A stretch of 64,000 nt of DNA from Lentzea aerocolonigenes (GCF_000974445.1 NZ_BBOJ01000014.1:372001-436000), one strand, 5' to 3'; shown: positions 35,845 to 45,512, numbered from the stretch's first letter. Translations and numbers: made by a program. Notes: generated by a model not told the origin, from the sequence alone.

Positions 35845-35940
35845 CGGTTGACCGGTCTGCCCGGTGCGGCCGGTGGCACGACGAGGTGCCGGGCGCTGGC
35901 GGTCTGGCTCCTCCGTGTAGTCGGGAAGGAGGCAGGGCCG

Positions 35941-37194
35941 ATGGGTGCGACACGGCGCTATCGACTCGCCGTCGGGGCGGGGGCCGCATTGCTCGCGGCG
36001 ACAACGCTCACGGCGTGCGGGTCTGGCGGCCAGGGCATCACCGTGAACGTCTACAAGTACAACCAGGAGAACTTCCAGGCCATCGTCGACAGCTGCAACG
36101 CGAAGGCCGGCGGGCGTTACAACATCGTCTACAACAAGCTGCCGCGTGAGGCGGACGGTCAGCGCGAGCAGATGGTGCGCAGACTCGCCGCCGAGGACGA
36201 CAGCATGGACGTCCTCGCGCTCGACGTCACGTGGACCGCGGAACTCGCGAAGGCCGGGTGGATCAAGGAGTTCACCGGCTCGGTCAAGTCGCAGGTGGAG
36301 ACCGGCACGCTGCAGACGCCGCTCGACACCGCCACGTACGAGGGCAAGTTGTACGGGGCTCCGGACAACACCAACGTCCAGCTCCTCTGGTACCGCTCGG
36401 ACCTCGTGCCCACGCCGCCGAAGACGTGGGACGAGATGATCTCGATGGCCGAATCCCTGGTCGCACAGGGAAAGCCCGGCCTGATCGTGGGACAGGGCAA
36501 GCAGTACGAGGGGCTCGTCGTGCTGTTCAACACCCTCGTCAACTCCAACGGCGGCACCATCCTCGACGAGAACGGCACCAAGGCCGTCGTCGACGACAAG
36601 GCCGTGGAAGCGTTGGGGGCGTTGAAGAAGCTCGCCACCTCGAAGGCGATCGACCCGTCGTTCTCCAACTCCACGGAGGATCCCGCACGCCTCCTCATGG
36701 AGTCCGGCAAAGCGGCGTTCGAACTGAACTGGCCGTACGTCTACGCGGCCGCGCAGAAGAAGCCGGACTTCGCGAAGAACTTCAAGTGGGCGCCGTACCC
36801 CACCGTGAGCGGTGACGCCGCGAAGGTCACCGTCGGCGGCATCAACTACGCCGTCAGCAACTACACCACGCACCCGGACGAGGCCTTCGACGCCGTGCTG
36901 TGCCTGCGCGGTGCGGAGAGCCAGAAGCTCGCCGCCCTCAAGGACGGTGTGCCGCCGACCATCAAGTCCGTCTACGACGAGCCCGAGATGGTCGACGCGT
37001 ACCCGATGAAGGACGACATCCTCAAGACGCTGGAGAGCGCCAGCGTGCGGCCGCGCACGCCCGCCTACCAGAACGTCTCGACGGTGATCTCCACGATCCT
37101 GTCGCCGCCCGCGAGCATCGACCCGAAGGCGACGGCGGACCGGTTGCGCGAGGAACTCCAGAACGCACTCGACTCCAAGGGGGTGCTGCCGTGA
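35941..37194 (+). CDS. lpqY: Trehalose-type ABC transporter substrate-binding lipoprotein LpqY
   Basis: The 417-residue lipoprotein has a signal peptide ending in the lipobox TLTAC (Cys near residue 26) and the type 1 solute-binding (MalE-like) two-lobe pattern: [15 protein letters not shown] at the first strand, [14 protein letters not shown] and [15 protein letters not shown] later. In mycobacteria LpqY delivers trehalose to SugABC for recycling. The ATG at 35941 follows GGAAGGAGG; an in-frame start at 35848 is less likely. It overlaps sugA by 4 nt. Specificity for trehalose is inferred from gene order and family. Confidence 0.88.
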   Translation: MGATRRYRLAVGAGAALLAATTLTACGSGGQGITVNVYKYNQENFQAIVDSCNAKAGGRYNIVYNKLPREADGQREQMVRRLAAEDDSMDVLALDVTWTAELAKAGWIKEFTGSVKSQVETGTLQTPLDTATYEGKLYGAPDNTNVQLLWYRSDLVPTPPKTWDEMISMAESLVAQGKPGLIVGQGKQYEGLVVLFNTLVNSNGGTILDENGTKAVVDDKAVEALGALKKLATSKAIDPSFSNSTEDPARLLMESGKAAFELNWPYVYAAAQKKPDFAKNFKWAPYPTVSGDAAKVTVGGINYAVSNYTTHPDEAFDAVLCLRGAESQKLAALKDGVPPTIKSVYDEPEMVDAYPMKDDILKTLESASVRPRTPAYQNVSTVISTILSPPASIDPKATADRLREELQNALDSKGVLP

Positions 37195-38153
37195 GTCACG
37201 CGACCACGGAGGACACGGGGACATCCGACCTGACCGCCGCGCAACCCGTCGCCCCCAAGAAGAAGGCCGCGCTGAGCGAGGGCAAGAAGGCCGAGCGCAG
37301 ACTCGGCTGGCTGCTCTGCGCGCCCGCCGCGCTCACCATGATCGCGGTGACCGGCTGGCCGATCCTCTACTCGATCCTGTTGTCGATGCAGCGGTTCGAC
37401 CTGAAGTTCCCCGACCGCACCGAGTGGATCTGGTTCGACAACTACGTCACCGTGCTCAGCAGCCCGTACTGGTGGGACGCGGTGTGGGTGACAGTGCTGC
37501 TCACGGTGGTCACCGTCGCGGTCGAACTGGTGCTGGGCATGGCGCTCGCGCTGATCATGCACCGGGCGCTCGTCGGCCGCGGCATCGTGCGGACGACGTC
37601 GCTGATCCCGTACGGCATCGTCACGGTCGTGGCCGCGTTCTCCTGGCGGTTCGCCTGGACGCCCGGCACCGGCTACCTCTCCGAGGCACTGGGCAGCGAG
37701 CCCGTGCTCACGGAGAAGATCCCTGCGCTGATGGTCGTGGGTCTCGCGGAGATCTGGAAGACCACGCCGTTCATGGCCCTGTTGCTGATGGCGGGGCTGG
37801 CCCTGGTGCCGGACGACCTGCTCAAAGCCGCCGCGATGGACGGCGCGAGCGCGTGGCAGCGGTTCATCAAGATCACCGTGCCGATCATGAAGCCGGCGAT
37901 CCTGGTGGCGTTGCTGTTCCGCACGCTGGACGCGTTCCGCATCTTCGACAACCTCTTCGTGCTCACCGCGGGTTCGCAGGGCACGTCGTCGGTGTCGATG
38001 CTGACCTACAACAACCTCATCAAGGGCTTGAACCTCGGTATCGGATCGACGATGTCGGTGCTGATCTTCCTCATGGTCGCGCTGATCGCGTTCGTCTTCA
38101 TCAAGCTCTTCGGCACCGCTGCGCCCGGCAGCGACGACGGGGGGAAGCGCTGA
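37191..38153 (+). CDS. sugA: ABC transporter permease SugA
   Basis: The 320-residue permease has a charged N-terminus (to about 38) and six TM helices. The binding-protein-dependent transport EAA loop is [24 protein letters not shown] at about residues 205-230. It corresponds to MalF-type subunits, which pair with SugB in the membrane. The GTG start overlaps the lpqY stop (GTGA). Confidence 0.9.
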   Translation: MSHATTEDTGTSDLTAAQPVAPKKKAALSEGKKAERRLGWLLCAPAALTMIAVTGWPILYSILLSMQRFDLKFPDRTEWIWFDNYVTVLSSPYWWDAVWVTVLLTVVTVAVELVLGMALALIMHRALVGRGIVRTTSLIPYGIVTVVAAFSWRFAWTPGTGYLSEALGSEPVLTEKIPALMVVGLAEIWKTTPFMALLLMAGLALVPDDLLKAAAMDGASAWQRFIKITVPIMKPAILVALLFRTLDAFRIFDNLFVLTAGSQGTSSVSMLTYNNLIKGLNLGIGSTMSVLIFLMVALIAFVFIKLFGTAAPGSDDGGKR

Positions 38154-38998
38154 TGGCTGGCATCGGAGGAGCCGACACCACCGGCAAGAAGGTCGGTTGG
38201 GGCCTGCTCAACACGGTCGTCGTGATCTACGCGCTGATCCCGGTGCTGTGGATCGTGTCGCTGTCCTTCAAGTCGTCGAAGACGTTGGCGGACGGCAACT
38301 TCATCCCTCGTGAATGGAGCCTGGAGAACTACCAGAACATCTTCTCGACGTCCGAGTTCACGCGGGCGCTGGTCAACTCCATCGGCATCGCGATCATCGC
38401 GACCGCGATCGCCGTGGTGTTCGGCACGATGGCCGCCTACGCCATCGCGCGGCTGGACTTCCCCGGCAAGAACCTGCTGGTCGGCGTCTCGCTGCTGATC
38501 GCGATGTTCCCGCAGGTCTCGCTGGTGTCCCCGTTGTTCGAGATCGAGCGATCGCTCGGCTTGTTCGACACGTGGCCCGGCCTGATCCTGCCGTACATCA
38601 CGTTCGCGCTGCCGCTCGCGATCTACACCCTGTCGGCGTTCTTCCGCGAGATCCCCTGGGAGCTCGAGAAGGCGGCCAAGATGGACGGTGCGACGCCGGG
38701 GCAGGCGTTCCGTCGCGTCATCGCGCCGCTGGCCGCGCCGGGTGTGTTCACGACGGCGATCCTGGTGTTCATCTTCTGCTGGAACGACTTCCTGTTCGCG
38801 ATCTCGCTCACCTCGACCGAGCAGTCGCGGACCGTGCCGGTGGCGCTGTCGTTCTTCACCGGCAGCTCGCAGTTCGAGGACCCGGCCGGGTCGATCGCGG
38901 CGGCCGCCGTGGTCATCACGATCCCGATCATCCTCTTCGTGTTGTTCTTCCAGCGCCGGATCGTCGCCGGCCTGACCTCCGGCGCCGTCAAGGGGTGA
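38153..38998 (+). CDS. sugB: ABC transporter permease SugB
   Basis: The 281-residue permease has six TM helices and the EAA loop [22 protein letters not shown] at about residues 168-189. It is the MalG-type partner of SugA. The start shares one base with the sugA stop (TGATG), so translation is coupled. The long 5' ORF in the same frame is not coding. Confidence 0.9.
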   Translation: MAGIGGADTTGKKVGWGLLNTVVVIYALIPVLWIVSLSFKSSKTLADGNFIPREWSLENYQNIFSTSEFTRALVNSIGIAIIATAIAVVFGTMAAYAIARLDFPGKNLLVGVSLLIAMFPQVSLVSPLFEIERSLGLFDTWPGLILPYITFALPLAIYTLSAFFREIPWELEKAAKMDGATPGQAFRRVIAPLAAPGVFTTAILVFIFCWNDFLFAISLTSTEQSRTVPVALSFFTGSSQFEDPAGSIAAAAVVITIPIILFVLFFQRRIVAGLTSGAVKG

Positions 38999-39006
38999 GT
39001 TGACCA

Positions 39007-40191
39007 ATGGCAGAAATCGTTCTGGACCAGGTGACCAAGAGGTATCCCGACGGCGCACTGGCCGTGCAGGAGGTCAACCTGGAGATCGCCGACGGCGAGT
39101 TCATCATCCTGGTCGGACCGTCCGGCTGCGGGAAGTCGACCACCCTCAACATGATCGCGGGCCTGGAGGACATCACCGAGGGCGAGCTGCGCATCGGCGG
39201 GCAGCGCGTCAACGAGAAGGCGCCCAAGGACCGCGACATCGCGATGGTGTTCCAGTCCTACGCGCTCTACCCGCACATGACGGTGAAGGAGAACATGGCC
39301 TTCCCGTTGCGGCTGGCCAAGGTGGACAACGCGACCGTCGAGAAGAAGGTGCGCGAGGCAGCCGAGATCTTGGACCTCACGCAACACCTTGAACGCAAGC
39401 CGTCCAACCTGTCCGGTGGCCAGCGGCAGCGCGTGGCGATGGGCCGCGCGATCGTGCGCAACCCCAAGGCGTTCCTCATGGACGAACCGCTGTCCAACCT
39501 GGACGCCAAGCTGCGCGTGCAGATGCGGACCTCCGTGTCGCGCCTGCAGAAGCAGCTCGGCACGACCACGGTGTACGTGACGCACGACCAGACCGAGGCG
39601 ATGACCCTCGGCGACAGGGTCGTGGTCATGCGCGGCGGGGTCGTGCAGCAGATCGGCGCGCCTCAGTTCCTCTACGACCACCCGGCGAACCTCTTCGTGG
39701 CGGGCTTCATCGGCTCGCCGTCGATGAACTTCGTGCCGGCGACGCTGGAGAACGGCTCGCTGCGGTCGGTCCTCGGCGACTGCACGCTGACGGACCGGGT
39801 GCGGCAGCTGGTGGAGGGTGCCGACGCGCCCCGCGAGGTGATCATGGGCATCCGCCCCGAGCACTTCGAGGACGCGGCACTGGTCGACGCGGCCGCGCTG
39901 TCGTCCGGCGGCAAGTTCACGTCCCCGGTGGACGTGCTGGAGTCGATGGGCTCGGACAAGTTCGCCTACTTCAACCTGACCGGTGAGCAGGCGGCGTCGG
40001 CCGAGCTGCAGGAGCTCGCGGCGGACGCTGGGTCGGACGACGTGCCAGGTGACGGCATCTCGCTCGTGACGCGCCTGTCGTCGGCGTCCGGCGCGGTGGA
40101 GGGAGCCTCGGCGGACATCTGGTTCGACGCGGACAAGATCCAGCTCTTCGACCCGTCCAGCGGCAGGAACCTCACCTACACGGAACGCTGA
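39007..40191 (+). CDS. sugC: ABC transporter ATP-binding protein SugC (MsmK/UgpC type)
   Basis: The 394-residue ATPase has Walker [10 protein letters not shown] (about 38-46), Q-loop [12 protein letters not shown], signature [12 protein letters not shown] (about 136), Walker [13 protein letters not shown] and H-loop VTHDQ. A C-terminal OB/TOBE regulatory domain follows (about 240-394). It energises uptake by LpqY-SugAB. The ATG start is 8 nt after sugB. A strong terminator follows, so it is the last gene of the operon. Confidence 0.93.
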   Translation: MAEIVLDQVTKRYPDGALAVQEVNLEIADGEFIILVGPSGCGKSTTLNMIAGLEDITEGELRIGGQRVNEKAPKDRDIAMVFQSYALYPHMTVKENMAFPLRLAKVDNATVEKKVREAAEILDLTQHLERKPSNLSGGQRQRVAMGRAIVRNPKAFLMDEPLSNLDAKLRVQMRTSVSRLQKQLGTTTVYVTHDQTEAMTLGDRVVVMRGGVVQQIGAPQFLYDHPANLFVAGFIGSPSMNFVPATLENGSLRSVLGDCTLTDRVRQLVEGADAPREVIMGIRPEHFEDAALVDAAALSSGGKFTSPVDVLESMGSDKFAYFNLTGEQAASAELQELAADAGSDDVPGDGISLVTRLSSASGAVEGASADIWFDADKIQLFDPSSGRNLTYTER

Positions 40192-40203
40192 ATTCTCGTT
40201 TTC

Positions 40204-40243
40204 CGGGCCGCCTTCCCGCGTCGTGGGGAGGCGGCCCGTTTTT
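40204..40243 (+). terminator. Intrinsic terminator after sugC
   Basis: GGGCCGCC (from 40205) pairs with GGCGGCCC, extended inward by TTCCC/GGGGA pairing, and is followed by TTTTT at 40239-40243. It closes the lpqY-sugABC operon. Confidence 0.85.
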
Positions 40244-40442
40244 GTCACTCGTTCGGGTTAGGGCCGATTAGTCGGGACCATCTGCCGGGCCGAACTCGGT
40301 TCGCCATTGGGCGCTCGGCAGCGACTTCTCAACGAAACATCTACTTCAGGGCTTCGTTTGGTCAGCACGCTGGTCGAAGGCGGATACAGGACCACAGGGG
40401 GGTTCCGGGGAGCCGCCGCCGAGTGATGAAAGAGAGCGTGCA

Positions 40443-41330
40443 ATGGGGATCCTGGACGGAAAAGCGGTCGTCATCACGGGGGCGGGCCGAGGTCTCGGCG
40501 AGGCCTACGCGATGCACGCGGCCCTCGCGGGCGCTTCGGTGGTGGTCAACGACAACGACGGTGACCTGGCGGAGCGGGTCGCGGAGCACATCCGCGGGTA
40601 CGGCGGCCGTGCCGTCGCCTCGACCCACACGGTCGCGGACCCGAGCGAGGCCGCCAAGATCGTCGACCTGTGCGTCGACGAATTCGGCCGCGTCGACGGC
40701 TTGGTGAACAACGCGGGACTGAACTACGAGACCGCGCCCTGGGAAGACGACCCAGAGACGATCAAACACGTTGTCGAGGTGAACGTCCTCGGCGTCATCT
40801 ACGTCGGAATCGCCGCGATGAGGGCGATGCGTTCGTCCGGCGGCGGCTCCATCATCAACATTTCCTCCGGCGCCTCCTTCGGTCAGCGCAAACTCGCCAC
40901 GTATTCGGCGACCAAGGGCGCGGTGGCGTCCTTGAGCTACTCGTGGGCTCTCGACCTGGAGTCGGAAGGCATCCGCGTGAACGCCGTGTGCCCGGTCGCG
41001 CACACGCGGATGGTGTGGAAGTCGGAACGGTCCCTGCGCGCGATTCCGGCGGACCGCACGCCGGGCAAGGTGGCGCCGCTGGTGCTGTTCCTGCTCTCGG
41101 ACCGCTCCGAGGGCATCACCGGGCAGGTCATCCGCTGCAACGGGCGTCAGCTCCACATCGTGGGGCAGCCGTACTTCAAGCAGCCGATCCTGGAGAGCGA
41201 CAACTGGGACACCGCTTCGGTCGAGCGGGCGTTCACGGGCGTGCTGCAGGCTCACCTCGAACCGTACGGGTTGGAGAAGAGGATGCCTCCCCGGCTCCGT
41301 GCGCTGGTGGAGCCGTCGCAGACCGCCTGA
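40443..41330 (+). CDS. Short-chain dehydrogenase/reductase
   Basis: The 295-residue protein has the SDR cofactor motif TGAGRGLGEAY near residue 12, the NNAG strand at about 92, Ser in INISSGASFG and the catalytic YSATK at about 158-162. The acidic VVNDND after the second strand suggests NAD rather than NADP. It is longer than minimal SDRs, with an extra 45-residue C-terminal region. It resembles the 17-beta-HSD4/FabG-like branch common in actinobacteria. The ATG follows AGAGAG. The substrate is unknown. Confidence 0.88.
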   Translation: MGILDGKAVVITGAGRGLGEAYAMHAALAGASVVVNDNDGDLAERVAEHIRGYGGRAVASTHTVADPSEAAKIVDLCVDEFGRVDGLVNNAGLNYETAPWEDDPETIKHVVEVNVLGVIYVGIAAMRAMRSSGGGSIINISSGASFGQRKLATYSATKGAVASLSYSWALDLESEGIRVNAVCPVAHTRMVWKSERSLRAIPADRTPGKVAPLVLFLLSDRSEGITGQVIRCNGRQLHIVGQPYFKQPILESDNWDTASVERAFTGVLQAHLEPYGLEKRMPPRLRALVEPSQTA

Positions 41331-41338
41331 GCCCGCGG

Positions 41339-41378
41339 GAGGGGAGGCGTCGCTCCGCCCTGGGCGGCGTCTCCCCTC
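41339..41378 (+). terminator. Terminator-like hairpin after the SDR gene
   Basis: GAGGGGAGGCG and CGTCTCCCCTC pair with one G-U, and an inner CCGCC/GGCGG stem lies between them. There is no T-run. Confidence 0.5.
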
Positions 41379-41391
41379 GCTACCCGGTCGC

Positions 41392-41397
41392 TAGGTT
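41392..41397 (+). promoter_or_regulatory. -10 element of a probable leaderless nucleotidyltransferase transcript
   Basis: TAGGTT, then 7 nt, then the ATG at 41405. The spacer GGAACGC has no real Shine-Dalgarno sequence. Confidence 0.45.
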
Positions 41398-41404
41398 GGA
41401 ACGC

Positions 41405-42244
41405 ATGCCCAACAGTGATCTTCCGATCCTGGTCGGCCGGACCGTGGACCTCTTCCTGACGACGGTGGACGAGCTGGCGCCGGGCTTGGTCACCGGCTTC
41501 TACCTGGTCGGCTCGGTGGCCTTCGGGGACTTCCAGCCGCACGGCGGCCGGGGGCGGCTCAGCACCGCCAGCGACGTCGACTTCGTCGCGGTGACCGACC
41601 GCCGGGTCGAACCCGAGTCGCGCGAGATGGCGGCGCTGGCCGAGGCGCACGCCCGCACCGCGGCCCGGTTTCCCCGGCCGCACTTCGACGGTGCGGTGCT
41701 CACCTGGAGCGACCTCGCTGCCGGGCCGGACCGCTGCCCCGACGTTCCCTGCGCGCAGGAAGGCCGCTTCGTCCCGGCCGGACGGTCCGGGATCAACCCG
41801 GTGACGTTCTGCGAGCTGGCCTGGCACGGCGTCCGGGTGCGCGGGCCCGAGCCGGTCGACGTGTGGGCCGACCTGAACGCCTTGCGCGCGTTCACGGTCG
41901 ACAACCTCCGCACCTATTGGCGGCCCTGGTGGCAGCAGAAGCGGCAGCGCAGCGCTCTGTCGCTCGCGATCGGGCTCAGCGCGTGGTTCCCGGTGTGGGC
42001 GGTGCTGGGCGTGAGCCGGCTGCACCACGTTCTCGCCACCGGGAAGATGACCTCCAAGACCGGAGCCGGCCGGTACGCCCTGACGGCGTTCGATCCGCGC
42101 TGGCAGCGCATCGTCGCCGAGAGCCTGAGCCTGCGCACCGGTGGTGCGGAGGGGCGTCGCGGCTACCGCGACCCGCTGGCCCGCCGCCGCGACACCCTCG
42201 CCTTCCTGGACGCGACGATCGACGCGGCCCTCGCGTTGCCGTGA
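41405..42244 (+). CDS. Nucleotidyltransferase-domain protein (aminoglycoside adenylyltransferase-like)
   Basis: The 279-residue protein has the NTase core: helix LTTVDELAPGLVTGFYLVGS, then GDFQPHGG and the metal-binding SDVDFVAV (D-x-D) at about residues 57-62. The C-terminal half is helical like the nucleotide/drug-binding part of AadA-type enzymes. It may adenylylate a small molecule. The ATG at 41405 is supported by the leaderless -10 element. It is convergent with the SRPBCC gene, 4 nt apart. Confidence 0.8.
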   Translation: MPNSDLPILVGRTVDLFLTTVDELAPGLVTGFYLVGSVAFGDFQPHGGRGRLSTASDVDFVAVTDRRVEPESREMAALAEAHARTAARFPRPHFDGAVLTWSDLAAGPDRCPDVPCAQEGRFVPAGRSGINPVTFCELAWHGVRVRGPEPVDVWADLNALRAFTVDNLRTYWRPWWQQKRQRSALSLAIGLSAWFPVWAVLGVSRLHHVLATGKMTSKTGAGRYALTAFDPRWQRIVAESLSLRTGGAEGRRGYRDPLARRRDTLAFLDATIDAALALP

Positions 42245-42248
42245 CCGT

Positions 42249-42749
42249 TCAGCGCCAAGCCGGGTAGTTCGGTGCGACCTCGGCGTAGCGCTCGCTCCAG
42301 TTCGGCGGCTCCTCGTCGTTCAGGTGCGCCTGGAGGCGGTCGAGGAAGGCGTGCGTGCCGGGGACGAAGCCGAGCGCGTTGCGTTCGGACAGTCCGCGGT
42401 GGGTGAACGTCAGCAGGGTGTCGTCGCCGTCGGCCGTGAGCTCGTAGCGGACGACGCCGTCCTCGACGATCCGTTGCCGCCACTCGTGTTCGAAGACCGC
42501 GTGGCCGTTGTCCGGCGGCTGCCAGGTGAGGATGCGACCCGTGACTCTTTTCGCTTCCGCTGGAGCGGGCGGGTCCTCCGGCTCGATGACGATGGTGCCG
42601 TCGTCGACGTGCGTCGTGCCGAGCCAGGCTTTGCGTTCTTGCGGGTCGGTGATCGCGGACCAGACCTTCTGGATCGGGAACTTGAGCCTGCGCTCGAACG
42701 TGAGGGTGGCGTGGTCGCCGGTCGTGGTCACGGTGCCGAGGTCGTTCAC
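42249..42749 (-). CDS. SRPBCC (AHSA1-like) domain protein
   Basis: The 166-residue protein has the START/Bet v1 helix-grip pattern of AHSA1-like proteins: LTFERRLKFPIQKVWSAITD at the N-terminus and a C-terminal helix after GTHAFLDRLQAHL. It probably binds a hydrophobic ligand. The GTG start overlaps the ArsR stop (GTGA). Such ArsR-SRPBCC pairs are common in actinobacteria, where the regulator controls the pair. The longer upstream reading of this frame is not coding. Confidence 0.85.
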   Translation of the reverse strand: MNDLGTVTTTGDHATLTFERRLKFPIQKVWSAITDPQERKAWLGTTHVDDGTIVIEPEDPPAPAEAKRVTGRILTWQPPDNGHAVFEHEWRQRIVEDGVVRYELTADGDDTLLTFTHRGLSERNALGFVPGTHAFLDRLQAHLNDEEPPNWSERYAEVAPNYPAWR

Positions 42750-43048
42750 TGGTTCTCCAGGTGCTGTTCGAGTGCGGTGAGGTGGTCGCGCCAGAAGCGG
42801 CGGTACGGGGTGATCCAGTCGTCGATGCGTTGCAGGCCATCGGGTCTCAGGGCGTAGACGCGGCGCTGGCCGTCCGGTCGCGCCTCGACGAGGCCGACTT
42901 CCCTGAGGATGCGCAGGTGGCGGGACACGGCCGGTTGGGTGAGGGCCGGCAGGCTGTCGACCAGTTCGCCCGCGGTGTGGTCGCGTTCGGACAGCAGACT
43001 GATGAGGTGGCGGCGGGTCGGTTCGGCCACGGCTTCGAAGACGTCCAC
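42746..43048 (-). CDS. ArsR family transcriptional regulator
   Basis: The 100-residue winged-helix regulator has the HTH at about residues 30-60 (AGELVDSLPALTQPAVSRHL) and the wing RPDGQRRVYAL. No cysteine cluster for metals is present, so it is of the non-metal SdpR-like type. I choose the GTG at 43048 because a -10 element lies 7 nt before it with a -35 at 17 bp spacing; an in-frame start at 43084 would lie inside the promoter. It overlaps the SRPBCC gene by 4 nt. Confidence 0.85.
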   Translation of the reverse strand: MDVFEAVAEPTRRHLISLLSERDHTAGELVDSLPALTQPAVSRHLRILREVGLVEARPDGQRRVYALRPDGLQRIDDWITPYRRFWRDHLTALEQHLENQ

Positions 43049-43051
43049 GGG

Positions 43052-43084
43052 TAGTTGTATAACTAACTGCGTATATAAGCGCAA
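43052..43084 (-). promoter_or_regulatory. ArsR promoter with overlapping operator
   Basis: On the minus strand, TTGCGC (43084-43079) and TATACA (43061-43056) are separated by 17 bp, and the GTG is 7 nt further. The palindrome TAGTT-GTAT-AACTA (43052-43065) covers the -10 element. ArsR autorepression at a leaderless promoter is the simple reading. Confidence 0.6.
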
Positions 43085-43167
43085 GCGTATAAGGCGTTCT
43101 GGTGACGTTTTCGCACGTCACACGGATGGCTGCCGAAATTGTCAGGGGTGCCTGTCACCATCGGGAC

Positions 43168-44160
43168 ATGGCTGAGCGCAAACCCAGAGTCACCGACTGG
43201 CGACTCGTCGTGCAGTCCCGGTTGGACCGGGTCCGCGCGGATCTGGCTGCGCTCGGACCGTCCGACCCCGTCGATCCCGAGGGTGACGTGTGGCGGCGCA
43301 CCGCCGAGGAGCAGGCCGCGGTGGTGGACCGGATGCTCAGCGACCGCGAGCCGTGGTGGCGCATGCTGCCGTCGTGGTGGTCGGGCTGGCACATCGAACG
43401 GGCCTGGCGCGCGCTGCACGAGGCCGAGGTGGCGACGATCTCGGCGGAGCGCGGCTTCCTCGGCAGGTTGCCCGGTCTCCAAGCGCGCGTGGCGCAGTAC
43501 CTCGACGACGACGATCCGCGCCGCCGAGCCCTGGAGGCGTTGCGGCCGGGGGAGTTCACGCCCGCCGTGGAACGCGCGATCGTGGTGGACGCGCTGCGAG
43601 CGGCCTACGACAACTCGGACTTCGCCCACGCCGGCTCCCGCGCTTTGCGCAACAAGCTGATCGCGGCGTCGCTGGTGCTGTTCGTGATCAACACTGTGCT
43701 CGGCGTGGTCGGCATCGTGAAGCCGGGCATCATCCCGCTGTGCGTGGACCCGAAGGAGAACGCGCTGCCGACGGTCTGCCCCGGTGGCACCACGAAGGCG
43801 TCCGGCGTGGACGTGTGGCTGGTGCAGGTCCTCGGCTCGTTCGGCGCGGTGCTGGCCGCCGTGGTCCTGCTCTTACGCCGCCGGCCATCGCTCTCGCCGT
43901 ACGTGATGATCGGCTACCAGGCCCTGATCAAGATCATGCTCGGCGCGGCACTGGCGGTGGTCGGCATTCTGGCTCTCGGCGCAGGGGTCACGAGCGGGCT
44001 GATAGGCATCCCGTCCGCGGCCGCGCTGCTGCTGTGGGCGGTGATCTTCGGGTACGCGCAGCAGATCGGCACGCGGCTGCTGGACAAGTACACCGACGAG
44101 GTGCTGGACCAGGCGCGACCACTGCCGGACGCGGACGGGCCGCGGGTGGCGCCGCGGTGA
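43168..44160 (+). CDS. Multi-pass membrane protein of unknown function
   Basis: The 330-residue protein has a long cytoplasmic N-terminal part rich in Arg, Glu and Trp (1-155), then four TM helices (about 165-185, 215-240, 250-275 and 280-300) and a short polar tail. I see no catalytic motif. The loop between TM1 and TM2 has two cysteines and could be extracellular. The ATG at 43168 is chosen over in-frame upstream codons that overlap the ArsR promoter region. Confidence 0.7.
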   Translation: MAERKPRVTDWRLVVQSRLDRVRADLAALGPSDPVDPEGDVWRRTAEEQAAVVDRMLSDREPWWRMLPSWWSGWHIERAWRALHEAEVATISAERGFLGRLPGLQARVAQYLDDDDPRRRALEALRPGEFTPAVERAIVVDALRAAYDNSDFAHAGSRALRNKLIAASLVLFVINTVLGVVGIVKPGIIPLCVDPKENALPTVCPGGTTKASGVDVWLVQVLGSFGAVLAAVVLLLRRRPSLSPYVMIGYQALIKIMLGAALAVVGILALGAGVTSGLIGIPSAAALLLWAVIFGYAQQIGTRLLDKYTDEVLDQARPLPDADGPRVAPR

Positions 44161-44473
44161 GTTCGCCGCGTTGTGGTGCGAGTGTGCGTCCGGGTTGTGG
44201 CGGCGGCTGGGTTCGGTTGGTGCCCAGTTGCGGGTCAGGTTCCGGCGTGGGTCGGGCTGGTGCCGGACCGGGTCGCGGATGTCGCCCCGATGAGCGTACC
44301 GGGATGCGGCGTGGTGACTTTGCCGTCTGGTCGAGTTGGGCGTGGATTGGTCTGCAGTCGGGCGGGAACAGGTTTGGAGTTGGTGTCTTGGTGAACGTTC
44401 TTGGTCTGGCCGGCAACAGCGCGGGTGATGAGCCGGGCCAGCTGCGGCTGTTACCGGGAACGGACGTGCCGCG
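44161..44473. other. 313-bp stretch without a recognisable gene
   Basis: The sequence is G/T-rich on the plus strand with a less marked codon-position bias than the genes around it. Open frames exist but none has a credible start, ribosome site or protein pattern. I see no strong hairpin, tRNA or promoter. It may be a decayed gene. Confidence 0.5.
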
Positions 44474-44749
44474 GTGAGCGTGTCGAACCGGATCTCCGCG
44501 CGCATCGCCCGCGACTTCGGCGCCGACGCCGGTGAGGCGTTGGACGCGCTCGCCCTGGCCGAGTCCGGCAGCCAGGAGGTGGAACGCGTGCACGCCGCCC
44601 TCGTGCTGATGGCGGAGGGCAGCGTGGAGCGGTTGTGGCAGGCCGTCGAACTGAGCGCGCTCGACTGGCGCGACGTGCTCGTGAACGGCGGCATGGCGGA
44701 ATGGGACTGGCCCGCGGTCCTGGACCGCGAGTTCGGTCCGGTCAGCTGA
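44474..44749 (+). CDS. Small hypothetical protein
   Basis: The 91-residue acidic, helical protein (ARIARDFGADAGEALDALAL, later ALDWRDVLVNGGMAEWDWP) is soluble and lacks known motifs. Its composition and third-position GC look like real coding sequence. The GTG start has no clear ribosome site. Its 3' end overlaps the convergent acetyltransferase by 8 nt. The function is unknown. Confidence 0.6.
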   Translation: MSVSNRISARIARDFGADAGEALDALALAESGSQEVERVHAALVLMAEGSVERLWQAVELSALDWRDVLVNGGMAEWDWPAVLDREFGPVS

Positions 44750-45218
44750 CGGTGCGCTGGTAGCTGACCAGCTCGTCGGTCGCCGCGCACCGGCTGAAAC
44801 CCGCCTTCTCCAGCACGCGCGCGGAGGCCGGGTTCGACGGCTCGACGTTGGCGTGGACGGTGTGCACGTCGTCCAGCGACAGCGCGAACCCGGTCAGGGC
44901 GGCGGCCGCCTCCGACGCGTAGCCACGCCCCTGCCGGGAGGGCACGACGCCGTAACCGATCTCCACCCGTCCCTCGGAAGGAGGCCAGAACAGGCCGAGA
45001 GAACCCACAACTTCAGACGTCGAGCGCTCGATGATCAGACGGTGGCCGTACGGCGAGAGCCAGTCCGGGTTCTTCGCGATCACGCCGGCGATCACCGCGT
45101 CGCCCTCGGAGGGGAAGTCGGCGGCCCACGACGGTTGGCGCGCCTCTTCCACCACGGCCTTCACGTCGAGCTCGGACCAGGGGCGGAGGATCAGGCGGTC
45201 GGTTACAAGATCGGTCAC
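44742..45218 (-). CDS. GNAT family N-acetyltransferase (RimJ/RimL-like)
   Basis: The 158-residue protein has the GNAT pattern of the RimJ/RimL branch: TDRLILRPWSELDVKAV at the N-terminus, the acetyl-CoA loop VVPSRQGRGYASEAAAAL (Q-x-x-G-x-G/A) at about residues 88-105, and NVEPSNPASARVLEKAGFSR at the C-terminus. It transfers an acetyl group to an amine of unknown identity. The GTG at 45218 lies 6 nt after a TAGCGT -10 element. Confidence 0.88.
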   Translation of the reverse strand: MTDLVTDRLILRPWSELDVKAVVEEARQPSWAADFPSEGDAVIAGVIAKNPDWLSPYGHRLIIERSTSEVVGSLGLFWPPSEGRVEIGYGVVPSRQGRGYASEAAAALTGFALSLDDVHTVHANVEPSNPASARVLEKAGFSRCAATDELVSYQRTVS

Positions 45219-45224
45219 CGGCGC

Positions 45225-45230
45225 ACGCTA
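45225..45230 (-). promoter_or_regulatory. -10 element of a probable leaderless GNAT transcript
   Basis: Minus-strand TAGCGT, 6 nt, then the GTG at 45218. Confidence 0.4.
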
Positions 45231-45277
45231 GCCACGGCGGAGGCGGCGGGGCGAGCGAGTTTCGCGCACGGTGGTGA

Positions 45278-45457
45278 TCAGCCGTCGGGACTGTCACGCC
45301 GCCGCGACGGAAACCGCCGCTGATAGACGTGCCTCGCGATGTCCGGCAGGTCGTCCGGCTTGGCGCGCCTGGTGAACTCGCGCACCGTCAGATAACGGAA
45401 CGCGGCTGCGCCGATGCCGGAGAGCGCCACCGCTGCGGCTGCGATGATCTCGACCAC
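45278..45457 (-). CDS. Small single-TM protein
   Basis: The frame encodes 59 residues with a hydrophobic N-terminus (VEIIAAAAVALSGIGAAAF) that could be a TM helix or uncleaved signal, followed by a basic tail with REFTRRAKPDDLP and SRRRD. The pattern (short TM plus Arg-rich cytoplasmic tail) and codon bias fit a real small gene. The GTG start has no strong ribosome site. The function is unknown. Confidence 0.5.
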   Translation of the reverse strand: MVEIIAAAAVALSGIGAAAFRYLTVREFTRRAKPDDLPDIARHVYQRRFPSRRRDSPDG

Positions 45458-45479
45458 TACCGAGGGCCTTTCGCCTCAT

Positions 45480-45512
45480 CTGGTCGAGCAGGCCGCAGCT
45501 CAGCTCGACCAG
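45480..45512. repeat. Inverted repeat CTGGTCGAG / CTCGACCAG
   Basis: Perfect 9-bp arms enclose 15 bp. It lies 22 bp upstream of the start of the small TM protein, in the 282-bp gap that extends to 45739. The gap otherwise holds no gene that I can support. An operator or hairpin in the leader is possible. Confidence 0.45.

Noticed and set aside
40670-41404. N-terminal extension of the nucleotidyltransferase frame
   Set aside because: It overlaps the SDR gene; the ATG at 41405 follows a -10 element and fits the family N-terminus.
42750-43121. N-terminal extension of the SRPBCC frame
   Set aside because: It overlaps the ArsR gene in another frame; the GTGA overlap at 42749 gives the natural start.
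44173-44394. 73-residue plus-strand frame in the 313-bp gap
   Set aside because: Val/Gly/Cys-rich with no ribosome site or motif; I prefer to call the gap empty.
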